This document shows, in pieces, positions 1 through 6,887 of a stretch of DNA of 15,062 nt. The position numbers were made by a program, and so were the translations under genes. Source of the stretch: Bacillota bacterium (GTDB taxonomy: Bacteria > Bacillota > Clostridia > Christensenellales > CAG-138). The notes under the pieces are model-generated. The model did not search any database. It was given only the letters and a program-made list of their open reading frames with translations, and was not told where the DNA came from. Each line of letters opens with the position of its first letter. Positions within the stretch are counted from its first letter, which is position 1. The DNA is taken from NCBI GenBank assembly GCA_023458355.1, contig JAEWZS010000164.1, forward strand, positions 1-15,062, written 5' to 3'.

Positions 1-321
1 GTTTTGCTCGAGCTTTTTTTTGCCCTCTTCCGGCGTCATAAAAACGACTCTGGGAGAGGCGTTATGTTTGCATATCTTTATGCAGGTATCGCAGGCGCGG
101 CACTTTTGCGGGTCAAAGCGGACTACATTATCTTTTATAATGAGCGCTCCTGCGGGACAGACCGGGACGCATTCCCCGCAGTTAATGCACATGTTAATGG
201 TTTCGGGGTTATGGCAATAGCCGCAATTGAAGTTGCAGCCCTGAAAGAAGAACACCGTGCGGTTGCCGGGTCCGTCCACGCTGCTGTGGTCAATAATGCG
301 GTTTACCGGTGCGCGTGTCAT
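1..321 (-). CDS. yjjW: YjjW-family glycyl-radical enzyme activase (radical SAM), N-terminal part
   Basis: Partial gene: the ATG is at 321 on the minus strand and the open frame runs off the left edge after 107 codons, so the C-terminal part is missing. The visible protein begins MTRAPVNRIIDHSSVDGPGN, then carries the radical-SAM cluster motif CNFNCGYC (C-x3-C-x2-C, about residues 29-36). Two ferredoxin-like 4Fe-4S cysteine clusters follow, one around CINCGECVPVCP and one around CRACDTCIKICK. This order is typical of glycyl-radical activases with an inserted two-cluster domain. The protein would use SAM to abstract hydrogen from the conserved glycine of its partner, releasing 5'-deoxyadenosine and methionine. 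Its ATG overlaps the yjjI stop codon by 4 nt (ATGA), so translation is probably coupled and yjjI is the evident substrate protein. The assignment to YjjW rather than PflA or another activase rests mainly on the YjjI partner. Confidence 0.9.
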   Translation of the reverse strand, partial: MTRAPVNRIIDHSSVDGPGNRTVFFFQGCNFNCGYCHNPETINMCINCGECVPVCPAGALIIKDNVVRFDPQKCRACDTCIKICKHNASPRVVFMTPEEGKKKLEQN

Positions 322-1835
322 AACGAACGCACCTTTCGCTCGAGGACATGGCTGTTGCGGACTTCACCCAATCCCCAAACCACGTTATCTTGCTGAACGG
401 CTTCGCCTCGCGCCAGCTTCTCAAGATCACTACGCTTCACCAAATAGCCCGTTATGCGTACAACGTCGCTGTCGCTTGCGTAAGCGGAGAAGTATCGCAT
501 GCCAACCGCAAAACCGCCGCGAATCACGTCGATGAGGCTCTCGGGGTTTTTCTTACAGGTAGCTTCAAAGGGGAAGATATCCCCAACGCCTGATTGGAAA
601 TGCGGGTGGAATCTCCCTGCCTGCCTTAGATGATCATACAGTTCAATCTCTTCCCCGATGGGAATGCGCGCCCCGGAGGATACGTCGATATCGGTATCAA
701 GCCCTACCTGCGCGTGCAAGGAATAATGCCCGTTTGTAATCTCGCAATACGGGGCGTTATGGGCGTTTACCAGTTCCGACAAACGCTCTACGATGGTTAC
801 ACCAAGATCGTCGGCCTCTCTACTGTGCCCGAACCGCTCGGACTTACAACCGCTTAGCTCCTTAAGATAATTGACGCACTCGGCAAGGCCCACCATACCG
901 AACATGCCGGTAAACAGCTCACGGCGCAGCAAACCTTCCTTCACAAGGAAGTTCGAACGGAAGAAGATACTCTTCTCCACCAAGAAGCGAATCTTCTCAT
1001 CCATGAATGCGCACATTGTACTTACAGTCTCGGGCAGCGCACGATATAGAAAATCGTCGGTATCCTTAGAACTTTCGGCCACGGCCTTGAGGTTAATGCG
1101 GCAAAGCGTATAGGAACCCCCGCCTATGGGCAGTGCATTATAGCAGCTTGCGATTCCATAAGGCACGGTATATTCGTTTTTATAAGCGGCATGGTTTGCA
1201 AAGCTCGGTTTGGCGCACGCCAGTGCGTTTCTTGCGCACTTTACGGCAAATGCTTCGGGGGTGATATCGGGGTCATACAGCAAGGTAATACTCGGTATGG
1301 CGTTTTGAAGTTCATATTCGCAGTCAAGTAAAATTTCACCGGCTTTCGTTGCCTCGGGACCGATGTTCGCATGTGCGTAGGAGTCGGAGATTGTCCTGTC
1401 TATAAATATAAGGAAATGCTTAATCAGGCGGCGTGCTTCTGCCTCGTCTTCTATAAACGGGTCAAGCATCTTGTCTAGCCTACCTAAATACACCGGGAAG
1501 TTTGTGATGGATGGGACGTGACGGTAGATTATCTGAAGTGCCTGAAGCGCTTCAAAAAGATCCTTCGGCGGCTCGATCCTCAAGAAAGTGCAGCCTTTCT
1601 GTAAGAACAGATCATAGTCGGGCAGAAGGTAGCGCGGGCAAAAAGGCGAATATCCCTCTCCCAGATCGGAAATTCGCCCATCGCTCAGCATCCGCTCAAA
1701 CGCAGGCGGCGGTGTAAAGCCATAGAAACACTGTCCCGGAAGTTTAGACAAGTTCATCATCGCTTGCTCATGCGTAAGGGAAGTATCTGTAACAATTTGC
1801 ATCGTGTTTTTAAAAATCGAGGTTAAAAGGCTCAT
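318..1835 (-). CDS. yjjI: YjjI-family glycyl-radical enzyme (DUF3029)
   Basis: A complete 505-residue protein, close to the roughly 516 residues of E. coli YjjI as I recall it. The glycyl-radical loop near the C-terminus reads VVRITGYLVKRSDLEKL, which places the radical glycine at about residue 463. A candidate thiyl cysteine is Cys231 in GIASCYNALPIGGG, in the middle of the protein, as in other glycyl-radical enzymes. Activation requires the downstream YjjW. The family's substrate is not known to me. I chose the ATG at 1835 because AGAGGAAG lies about 8-11 nt upstream; an in-frame ATG 13 codons earlier (1874) has no good ribosome binding site. The gene is divergent from the nucleoside operon and shares a 329-bp control region with it, which hints at a role near nucleoside or deoxyribose metabolism. 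The enzyme is oxygen-sensitive by nature, so expression under anaerobic conditions is expected. Confidence 0.92.
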   Translation of the reverse strand: MSLLTSIFKNTMQIVTDTSLTHEQAMMNLSKLPGQCFYGFTPPPAFERMLSDGRISDLGEGYSPFCPRYLLPDYDLFLQKGCTFLRIEPPKDLFEALQALQIIYRHVPSITNFPVYLGRLDKMLDPFIEDEAEARRLIKHFLIFIDRTISDSYAHANIGPEATKAGEILLDCEYELQNAIPSITLLYDPDITPEAFAVKCARNALACAKPSFANHAAYKNEYTVPYGIASCYNALPIGGGSYTLCRINLKAVAESSKDTDDFLYRALPETVSTMCAFMDEKIRFLVEKSIFFRSNFLVKEGLLRRELFTGMFGMVGLAECVNYLKELSGCKSERFGHSREADDLGVTIVERLSELVNAHNAPYCEITNGHYSLHAQVGLDTDIDVSSGARIPIGEEIELYDHLRQAGRFHPHFQSGVGDIFPFEATCKKNPESLIDVIRGGFAVGMRYFSAYASDSDVVRITGYLVKRSDLEKLARGEAVQQDNVVWGLGEVRNSHVLERKVRSL

Positions 1836-1895
1836 ATTTCCAGCTTCCTCTCTTTGGTTTTTGGTCCTAAACAAACGTTGCTTTTCTTACTTATT

Positions 1896-1923
1896 ATTAT
1901 ACATGTATACAATAGTTTCGCAA
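1896..1923 (-). promoter_or_regulatory. Sigma70-like promoter for yjjI-yjjW
   Basis: Read on the minus strand, TTGCGA (1923-1918) is followed after 16 bp by a perfect TATAAT (1901-1896). Transcription would start near 1889, giving a leader of about 54 nt to the chosen yjjI ATG. The -35 matches consensus at 4 of 6 bases and the -10 at 6 of 6. Confidence 0.65.
1898..1909. promoter_or_regulatory. Perfect 12-bp palindrome overlapping the yjjI -10 box (candidate operator)
   Basis: TATACATGTATA is identical to its own reverse complement and overlaps four bases of the yjjI -10 box, extending into the spacer. A bound dimer here would block RNA polymerase, so this is a plausible repressor site. The GntR/UTRA regulator encoded at the end of the divergent operon is one candidate, since GntR-family sites are often AT-rich palindromes with GT...AC half-sites. 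Short AT-rich palindromes also occur by chance. Confidence 0.4.
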
Positions 1924-1984
1924 GAATCTTTTGGATTCTGCCCAAATATTCAACTGTTGTTCAAAATATCCAGCAGAGCTTCCA

Positions 1985-2013
1985 TTGACGCTGTCCAATA
2001 TCTCTGCTATTAT
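1985..2013 (+). promoter_or_regulatory. Sigma70-like promoter for the nucleoside uptake operon
   Basis: TTGACG (1985-1990), a 17-bp spacer, then TATTAT (2008-2013): 5 of 6 matches in each box at ideal spacing. The start would be near 2020, leaving about 145 nt of leader before the BMP lipoprotein ATG, where GGAGG (2151-2155) sits 9 nt upstream of the start codon. Confidence 0.65.
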
Positions 2014-2164
2014 GTAGACAAGTCCGAAGGCGCGAGACTAACTTGTATAAATTCAGGACAGCTAACCCGATCTAAAGTTCAAACAAATACGTCGTCCAGG
2101 ATGCCGTCTCTGCGCTGAAGGATACACTTCTCACAATCATTAATGTAAACGGAGGAACGAACAC

Positions 2165-3298
2165 ATGAAGAAACTACTGGCAACGATGCTATCCATCCTG
2201 CTCGTAAGCGTGATGGCGGTTTCCTGTGCTGCACCCACCACAACGCCCGACGCATCGGCCGCACCCGAAAAAACCGCAGACGTAGTTACACCCGATGCAA
2301 CCGAGGAACCTATCGTAAGCACAACTAAGGCAGCTTGCATACTTGGCGTTGGTGGTTTGGGCGATCAATCCTACAACGATCTTGTTTATGCCGGCATGCA
2401 GAAGGCCGAAAGCGAACTCGGCATTTCGTTCGATTATGCAGAGCCCAAGCAGATTTCCGAATTTGAGCTCATTATGCGCGACATGGCGAGCTCGGGCCAA
2501 TACGGCGTCATCGTGTGCGTCGGCTTTGACCAGGTTGATCCCCTCACCAAGGTTGCTCCCGAATTCCCGGAACAGCAATTTGCTCTGATCGACGGCGAAG
2601 TGCAGGGTGACAATATCGCCAACTACACCTGCAAAGAAGAGGAAGGGTCCTTCTTGGTCGGCGCTCTGGCCGGTCTTATGAAAAAGAATGCCGCAGCCTA
2701 CGGCGTTGCGGACAACAACACCATCGGCTTCATCGCTGCGATGGAAATCCCCCTCCTTGTTAAGTTTAACGCCGGCTATCAGGCGGGCGCTATGGTTGTG
2801 AACTCGGATATCAACGTATTGGTCGATTATGTGGGCGGCAACAACCCCTTCAGCGACACAACGACCGCTAAGGAAATTGCGCTTACCCAGTTCTCCAAAG
2901 GCGGCGATATCGTCTACCATGCCGCAGGTGGCTCGGGCCTTGGCGTATTCCAAGCTGCCAAGGAAAAGGACTTTACCGCAATCGGCGTCAACTCCAACCA
3001 GAATTTCATCGATCCCGACCATATCGTAGCAAGCATGCTCAAGCGCGTGGATACCGCTGCGTATGAGATCGTAAAAGCCGCCTGCTTGGACAATAACCTT
3101 GCTGTTGGCACCACCACCGTTCTAGGTGTAAAAGACGATGGCGTCGGCTATACTTTTGAAGGCAGCAACATCGTAGTAAGCGCCGAAGATATCGCCGTTA
3201 TCGAAGCCCTTAAAGAAAAAATCAGAGACGGCAGTCTCGTAATCCCCACCACTGTTGAAGAAGTGGCTGCATTCGTTGAGGCAAATCCCCTCAGCTAA
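2165..3298 (+). CDS. BMP/PnrA-family nucleoside-binding lipoprotein of an ABC transporter
   Basis: This 377-residue exported lipoprotein is the extracellular substrate-binding part of a BMP-type ABC importer, a family (PnrA, BmpA, NupN) that binds purine and other nucleosides. Residues 1-20 form a signal peptide (MKK, then a hydrophobic stretch) ending in a lipobox MAVSC with Cys21 as the lipidated residue. A Pro/Thr/Ala-rich linker (about 22-55) would tether it to the membrane. Family-typical motifs follow: GLGDQSYNDLVYAGM near 64-78 (compare GDKSFND in relatives), EEGSFLVGALAGLMKK near 159-174, FNAGYQAGA near 201-209 and YHAAGGSGLGVFQAA near 251-265. It is the first gene of the operon. A strong hairpin after its stop codon may let it be made in excess over the membrane parts, as is usual for binding proteins. 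The exact ligand cannot be read from sequence alone; the downstream genes point to nucleosides. Confidence 0.92.
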   Translation: MKKLLATMLSILLVSVMAVSCAAPTTTPDASAAPEKTADVVTPDATEEPIVSTTKAACILGVGGLGDQSYNDLVYAGMQKAESELGISFDYAEPKQISEFELIMRDMASSGQYGVIVCVGFDQVDPLTKVAPEFPEQQFALIDGEVQGDNIANYTCKEEEGSFLVGALAGLMKKNAAAYGVADNNTIGFIAAMEIPLLVKFNAGYQAGAMVVNSDINVLVDYVGGNNPFSDTTTAKEIALTQFSKGGDIVYHAAGGSGLGVFQAAKEKDFTAIGVNSNQNFIDPDHIVASMLKRVDTAAYEIVKAACLDNNLAVGTTTVLGVKDDGVGYTFEGSNIVVSAEDIAVIEALKEKIRDGSLVIPTTVEEVAAFVEANPLS

Positions 3299-3301
3299 CC
3301 C

Positions 3302-3315
3302 ACCGGACAACCGGT
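3302..3315 (+). other. Small hairpin after the BMP gene
   Basis: ACCGG-ACAA-CCGGT, a 5-bp GC-rich stem with a 4-nt loop, starts 4 nt after the BMP stop codon. With the larger hairpin that follows it forms a structured 3' end on the first cistron. Confidence 0.45.
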
Positions 3316-3332
3316 AACTTGGTCCGCCGATA

Positions 3333-3360
3333 AGGTCCCGGGGAAGCCTCTCCGGGACCT
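3333..3360 (+). other. Strong intercistronic hairpin between BMP lipoprotein and ABC ATPase
   Basis: AGGTCCCGG (3333-3341) pairs perfectly with CCGGGACCT (3352-3360). Three further pairs, one of them G-U, can extend the stem to 12 bp with an AGCC tetraloop. No run of T follows, so it is not a standard terminator. It more likely protects the upstream mRNA from 3' exonucleases or causes partial attenuation, making the binding protein more abundant than the ATPase and permeases. Confidence 0.65.
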
Positions 3361-3394
3361 CGAAGCGGGCGTCCCATGCCACATATCCGGAAAT

Positions 3395-3410
3395 GAGGTG
3401 CATACCATTG
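3395..3410 (+). promoter_or_regulatory. Ribosome binding site fixing a TTG start for the ABC ATPase
   Basis: GAGGTG (3395-3400) lies 7 nt before TTG at 3408-3410. An in-frame ATG at 3393 overlaps this Shine-Dalgarno sequence and has none of its own. Starting at TTG gives MRAVNMRGITKRFG, the usual beginning for this ATPase family. Confidence 0.7.
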
Positions 3411-4919
3411 CGAGCGGTAAATATGCGCGGCATCACCAAACGTTTCGGCAGCATGACTGCGAACGATCACATTGACTTTCAAGTAGAAAAAGGCGAAATT
3501 CACTGTCTGCTCGGCGAAAACGGCGCGGGCAAATCTACGTTAATGAACGTGTTATTTGGCCTCTACCGCCCCGAAGAGGGCAGTATCGAGATCGACGAAA
3601 AGCCCGTTGGGCAGCTGAATCCACGCTTAGCAAATCAACTCGGCATCGGCATGGTGCATCAGCACTTCATGCTTGTCAATAACCTCACGTGTTTGGAAAA
3701 CATCATACTCGGCAACGAGCCCGGGCAGGGCGTTATCGACATGAAAGAAGCCCGTAAGCTCGTGCAGGCACTCTCCGACCAATACCATTTTGAAATTGAC
3801 CCCGACGCGCCTGTCAGCTCGCTTTCTGTAGGCATGAAGCAGCGCGTGGAAATATTAAAAACGCTTTATCGAGGCGCGCAAATTATCATTTTGGACGAGC
3901 CTACAGCAGTTCTCACGCCCATTGAGGCCGAACAGCTTTTGAGCATCCTCAAGGATATTCGAGCGCAGGGTAAAACGATCATTTTCATTACACATAAATT
4001 GAAAGAAACGCTTGAAGCCGCAGACCGCATCACCATTTTGCGAAACGGTAAATCCGTTGCGCTGTTAAACGCCAAGGCCACCTCCTCTGAGGAGCTGGCA
4101 CGGCTGATGGTGGGACGCGATATTGTTATGGAAATAGAAAAACCGTATAACGAGCAAGGTAATATCGTTCTTCGTGTACAGGACGTTCGCCTTCTGCCAA
4201 ACGCTCAAGGTACGGTTTCGTTTGATGTACACGCCGGTGAAATATTCGGTATTGCAGGCGTAGAAGGAAACGGGCAGCAGCAACTTGAACAAATCGTCAT
4301 GGGCATATCCCGAAGCAAATCCGGAAAGCTTTTGTACAATGGCGACGATTTAATGGAGCTTCCTGCACGGGTGCGCCAGAAGCTGCACTTTGCCTATATC
4401 CCCTCCGATCGCCACAAGCAAGCCTTACTACCCCGCTTCTCGCTTCAAGATAATTGTCTATTAGGCAATCAGTACGACCCAAAATATGTGCGACGCGGCA
4501 TTGTACAAAAGAAATTCCTCAAAAGCGCAACACAGCGGATGATGAAGGAATTTGACGTGCGTGCGGTGGATACGCAGCAAAGCGCCGGCTCGCTTTCGGG
4601 CGGCAACCAGCAGAAGTTCGTACTTGCGCGGGAGGTGGGCAAAAACCCGCCCTTCGTACTCGCCTGCCAACCGGTGCGCGGCTTGGATATCGGGGCAATC
4701 AAATACATCCACAGTGTTTTACTTAAGCTTCGAAGCGAAGGAGCCGCGATACTTCTCATTTCAGCGGAACTCTCTGATATATTCCAGCTGAGCGATACCA
4801 TCGGCGTACTTTATAAGGGAGAAATGATGGATATCCGCAAGGCAGAGGATTTCGATACCCAAACCATCAGCCTTTTGATGGCGGGAAAGAAGGAGGATGA
4901 TCGGAATGTCCAAGCGTGA
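3408..4919 (+). CDS. ABC transporter ATP-binding protein, two fused nucleotide-binding domains (nucleoside importer, NupO/YufO type)
   Basis: A 503-residue cytoplasmic ATPase that energises nucleoside import, with two ABC domains in one chain as in RbsA and NupO. Domain 1 (about 1-240) is complete: Walker A GENGAGKS (36-43), Q-loop Gln85, signature LSVGMKQ (139-145), Walker B IIILDEP (159-165) and H-loop His196. Domain 2 (about 252-495) is degenerate in the way normal for this family. Its P-loop is GVEGNGQQ (284-291) without the lysine, its signature is LSGGNQQK (396-403), and its Walker B reads VLACQP (417-422) without the acidic pair. Only one composite site is therefore likely to hydrolyse ATP. 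The start codon is TTG, chosen from the ribosome binding site. The 3' end overlaps the first permease by 14 nt, so the two are probably translationally coupled. Sugar import (RbsA-like) is the alternative, but the BMP and permease neighbours favour nucleosides. Confidence 0.92.
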   Translation: MRAVNMRGITKRFGSMTANDHIDFQVEKGEIHCLLGENGAGKSTLMNVLFGLYRPEEGSIEIDEKPVGQLNPRLANQLGIGMVHQHFMLVNNLTCLENIILGNEPGQGVIDMKEARKLVQALSDQYHFEIDPDAPVSSLSVGMKQRVEILKTLYRGAQIIILDEPTAVLTPIEAEQLLSILKDIRAQGKTIIFITHKLKETLEAADRITILRNGKSVALLNAKATSSEELARLMVGRDIVMEIEKPYNEQGNIVLRVQDVRLLPNAQGTVSFDVHAGEIFGIAGVEGNGQQQLEQIVMGISRSKSGKLLYNGDDLMELPARVRQKLHFAYIPSDRHKQALLPRFSLQDNCLLGNQYDPKYVRRGIVQKKFLKSATQRMMKEFDVRAVDTQQSAGSLSGGNQQKFVLAREVGKNPPFVLACQPVRGLDIGAIKYIHSVLLKLRSEGAAILLISAELSDIFQLSDTIGVLYKGEMMDIRKAEDFDTQTISLLMAGKKEDDRNVQA

Positions 4920-5967
4920 AAACCACCTGCCGCCGATCGTAAAAAACCTGCTTTTTTCGGTAGCTGCGATAGCACTTTCTCTCATTGTCGCCGCCATCGT
5001 GATGCTGATTGCCGGATATGAGCCATTAAAGGCGTTTAGCGCTATGCTCGACGGCTCTTTTGGATCAACCAACGCCATAGCCAACACGCTAAGCAAGAGT
5101 ATTCCTTTGATGTTCACCGGTTTTGCGTTCGCCGTTGCCAACAAGGCGGGAATTTTCAACATCGGCGGAGAAGGACAGCTCTATTTGGGCGCTCTGGCCA
5201 GCACCGTGGTGGCATTAGCGTTAAACGGCCTTCCTCGCATCGTCGTGCTGCCTGCCGCTATACTTGCGGGTATGCTCGCAGGCGGGTTGGTCGGCGGGTT
5301 GATCGGCTTTATCAAGGCAAAACTTCGCATCAACGAGGTAATCGTTGCGATTATGCTCAACTACGTCGTATCGCTTTTTACCTCCTATACGGTCAACGGC
5401 CCTATGAAGGCGGTAAACAGCATGACCGCGCAGAGCGAAGCGATTGCCGATACCTATCTTTTTACCAATATCATACCAAGATCCCAGCTCACGACCGCAT
5501 TGTACCTAGGCATCGGGTTTGCGGTGCTGATTTATTTCTTATTCCGCTCCACGCGCATGGGATTTAATATCCGCGCTGTCGGAGAAAACCCGCACGCCGC
5601 ACAGCCTGCCGGCATTAACATCGCGCTCACGACTATCGGCGTAATGACATTTAGCGGTATGCTCTCGGGACTTGCCGGGGTCACGGAGGTTCTTGGTAAG
5701 TACGGACGCTTTATCGACGGGTTCTCCCCCGGCTTTGGTTTTACCGGTATCGCTGTTGCGGTTCTTGGTGCAAACAATCCCTTTGGCATACTTCTTACCT
5801 CGCTGCTCTTTGGTGCACTCGAAGCAGGTTCTATGAAAATGAGCTATGTGGCCAGCGTATCCACCAACATGGTGATGGTAATCCAGGGGCTTGTCATCCT
5901 ATTTGTGGCTACGCCTGCAATCGTCGGGGGGCTTTTTACCCGCAGAAAGGAAAAAGCAAATGGATAA
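4906..5967 (+). CDS. ABC transporter permease, nucleoside importer subunit 1 (NupP type)
   Basis: A 353-residue integral membrane protein of the BPD_transp_2 (branched-chain amino acid/nucleoside) permease family. A first membrane helix spans about residues 13-36, and many hydrophobic segments follow through residue 340. The family motif FNIGGEGQLYLGA appears at 84-96. The cytoplasmic coupling loop AVGENPHAAQPAGIN (224-238) is the expected contact with the ATPase. The C-terminus is basic and cytoplasmic (TRRKEK). I chose the ATG at 4906 because GGAGG (4892-4896) is 9 nt upstream; the in-frame ATG at 4897 directly abuts that site and is unlikely. The gene overlaps the ATPase by 14 nt and the next permease by 8 nt. 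It would pair with the second permease as a heterodimeric channel. Confidence 0.9.
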   Translation: MSKRENHLPPIVKNLLFSVAAIALSLIVAAIVMLIAGYEPLKAFSAMLDGSFGSTNAIANTLSKSIPLMFTGFAFAVANKAGIFNIGGEGQLYLGALASTVVALALNGLPRIVVLPAAILAGMLAGGLVGGLIGFIKAKLRINEVIVAIMLNYVVSLFTSYTVNGPMKAVNSMTAQSEAIADTYLFTNIIPRSQLTTALYLGIGFAVLIYFLFRSTRMGFNIRAVGENPHAAQPAGINIALTTIGVMTFSGMLSGLAGVTEVLGKYGRFIDGFSPGFGFTGIAVAVLGANNPFGILLTSLLFGALEAGSMKMSYVASVSTNMVMVIQGLVILFVATPAIVGGLFTRRKEKANG

Positions 5968-6877
5968 CATGGAATACCTTTTCTCATTTAACATAGTGCT
6001 GACTACCCTTCGCTTTGCGATCCCCTTAACACTTGCCGCCATTGGCGCAACGCTCTGCGAGCGAAGCGGCGTTATCAATTTGGGTGTAGAGGGTATGATG
6101 TTGATCGGTGCTTTCGGCGGTGTGCTGGGCACGTATATTTCGGGAAGCCCTTGGTTTGGCGTGCTCTTTGCCATACTGACCGGTGCCCTCATGGGGCTTG
6201 TTCATGCGGTGCTGAGCATTCGCTATAAAACCAACCAGACCGTCAGCGGCGTTGGTATAAACATCCTGGCACAGGGTCTTACGGTGGTGCTTGCCCGCGT
6301 GGTATGGAAAACGGACGGTATAACAGGCTCCGTTGAGCAGCTGCCCAATATGAGCATACCTCTTCTGAAAGATATTCCCGTACTTGGTGCGCTGTTTAAA
6401 GACCAATCCCCGTTTTTATATCTGATGCTCCTAATCGTCTTTAGCACATGGTTTTTTATGTATAAAACCAAGGGTGGGCTTAGGCTACGCGCTATAGGCG
6501 ACCATCCGCAGGCCGCCTCTACCGCAGGAATTAACGTGAAGAAGTATCGCTACATCGCCGTAACCGTCTGTGGCATGCTGTGCGGCATGGCGGGCGCATA
6601 CCTGTCCATCGTACAAAACAACCTTTTTGTCAATAATATGGTTGCAGGACGCGGCTTTATGGCACTCGCAGCCAACATCTTCGGCGGATGGAACCCGCTG
6701 GGCTCATTTTTAGCAAGCCTGCTGTTTGCATTCGCACAGGCGATCCGCATCAACCTCAGCCTCCCCATACCTGATCAGTTCGTACAGATGGTGCCGTATG
6801 TACTGACACTGCTGGTGCTCGTCGGCGTGGGCCGCAAGGCGAAAGGTCCTGAGGCATTGGGAGAATTGATCGATTAA
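5960..6877 (+). CDS. ABC transporter permease, nucleoside importer subunit 2 (NupQ type)
   Basis: A 305-residue integral membrane protein and the second channel subunit. It has the family motif GVINLGVEGMMLIGAFGG (37-54) and the coupling loop AIGDHPQAASTAGIN (178-192), which closely parallels that of the first permease. Several hydrophobic helices run from about residue 12 to 290. The ATG at 5960 is preceded by AAAGGA at suitable spacing and overlaps the upstream stop codon as ATGGATAA; a longer frame reaching back to 5891 lies inside the first permease and lacks family similarity. Only 10 nt separate its stop from the deaminase start, so one transcript covers import and breakdown. Confidence 0.9.
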   Translation: MDNMEYLFSFNIVLTTLRFAIPLTLAAIGATLCERSGVINLGVEGMMLIGAFGGVLGTYISGSPWFGVLFAILTGALMGLVHAVLSIRYKTNQTVSGVGINILAQGLTVVLARVVWKTDGITGSVEQLPNMSIPLLKDIPVLGALFKDQSPFLYLMLLIVFSTWFFMYKTKGGLRLRAIGDHPQAASTAGINVKKYRYIAVTVCGMLCGMAGAYLSIVQNNLFVNNMVAGRGFMALAANIFGGWNPLGSFLASLLFAFAQAIRINLSLPIPDQFVQMVPYVLTLLVLVGVGRKAKGPEALGELID

Positions 6878-6887
6878 AGGAGACAAA

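Larger units (their letters stand above)
1836..2164. other. Divergent intergenic control region between yjjI and the nucleoside operon
   Basis: No gene is supported here. The stretch holds the yjjI leader and promoter (left), a palindrome over the yjjI -10 box, and a promoter for the BMP operon (right) followed by an untranslated leader of about 145 nt. I looked for purine-type and other riboswitch cores in that leader and recognise none. A short TTGTATAA at about 2043-2050 resembles one half of the yjjI palindrome, but this may be chance. Confidence 0.8.

Noticed and set aside
4..396. A 130-codon open frame on the plus strand
   Set aside because: It lies opposite yjjW and the end of yjjI, where the minus-strand reading has radical-SAM and ferredoxin cysteine motifs.
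1836..1874. A 13-residue N-terminal extension of YjjI
   Set aside because: The upstream ATG at 1874 has no Shine-Dalgarno sequence and encodes through the ribosome binding site of the better start at 1835.
1946..1969. Inverted repeat around CAACTGTTG between ATATT and AATAT
   Set aside because: The inner and outer arms are not centred on the same point, so it is not a convincing operator.
2020..2164. Purine riboswitch in the leader of the nucleoside operon
   Set aside because: I see no purine-aptamer core or paired loops, and no terminator or anti-terminator hairpin before the start codon.
2189..3022. A 277-codon open frame on the minus strand
   Set aside because: It lies wholly opposite the BMP lipoprotein gene, has no family resemblance or ribosome binding site, and is a shadow of that gene.
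4257..4919. Loss of catalytic residues in the second ATPase domain as a sign of a decaying gene
   Set aside because: Missing Walker A lysine and Walker B acidic residues are normal in the second domain of RbsA/NupO-type double ATPases, and the frame is intact.
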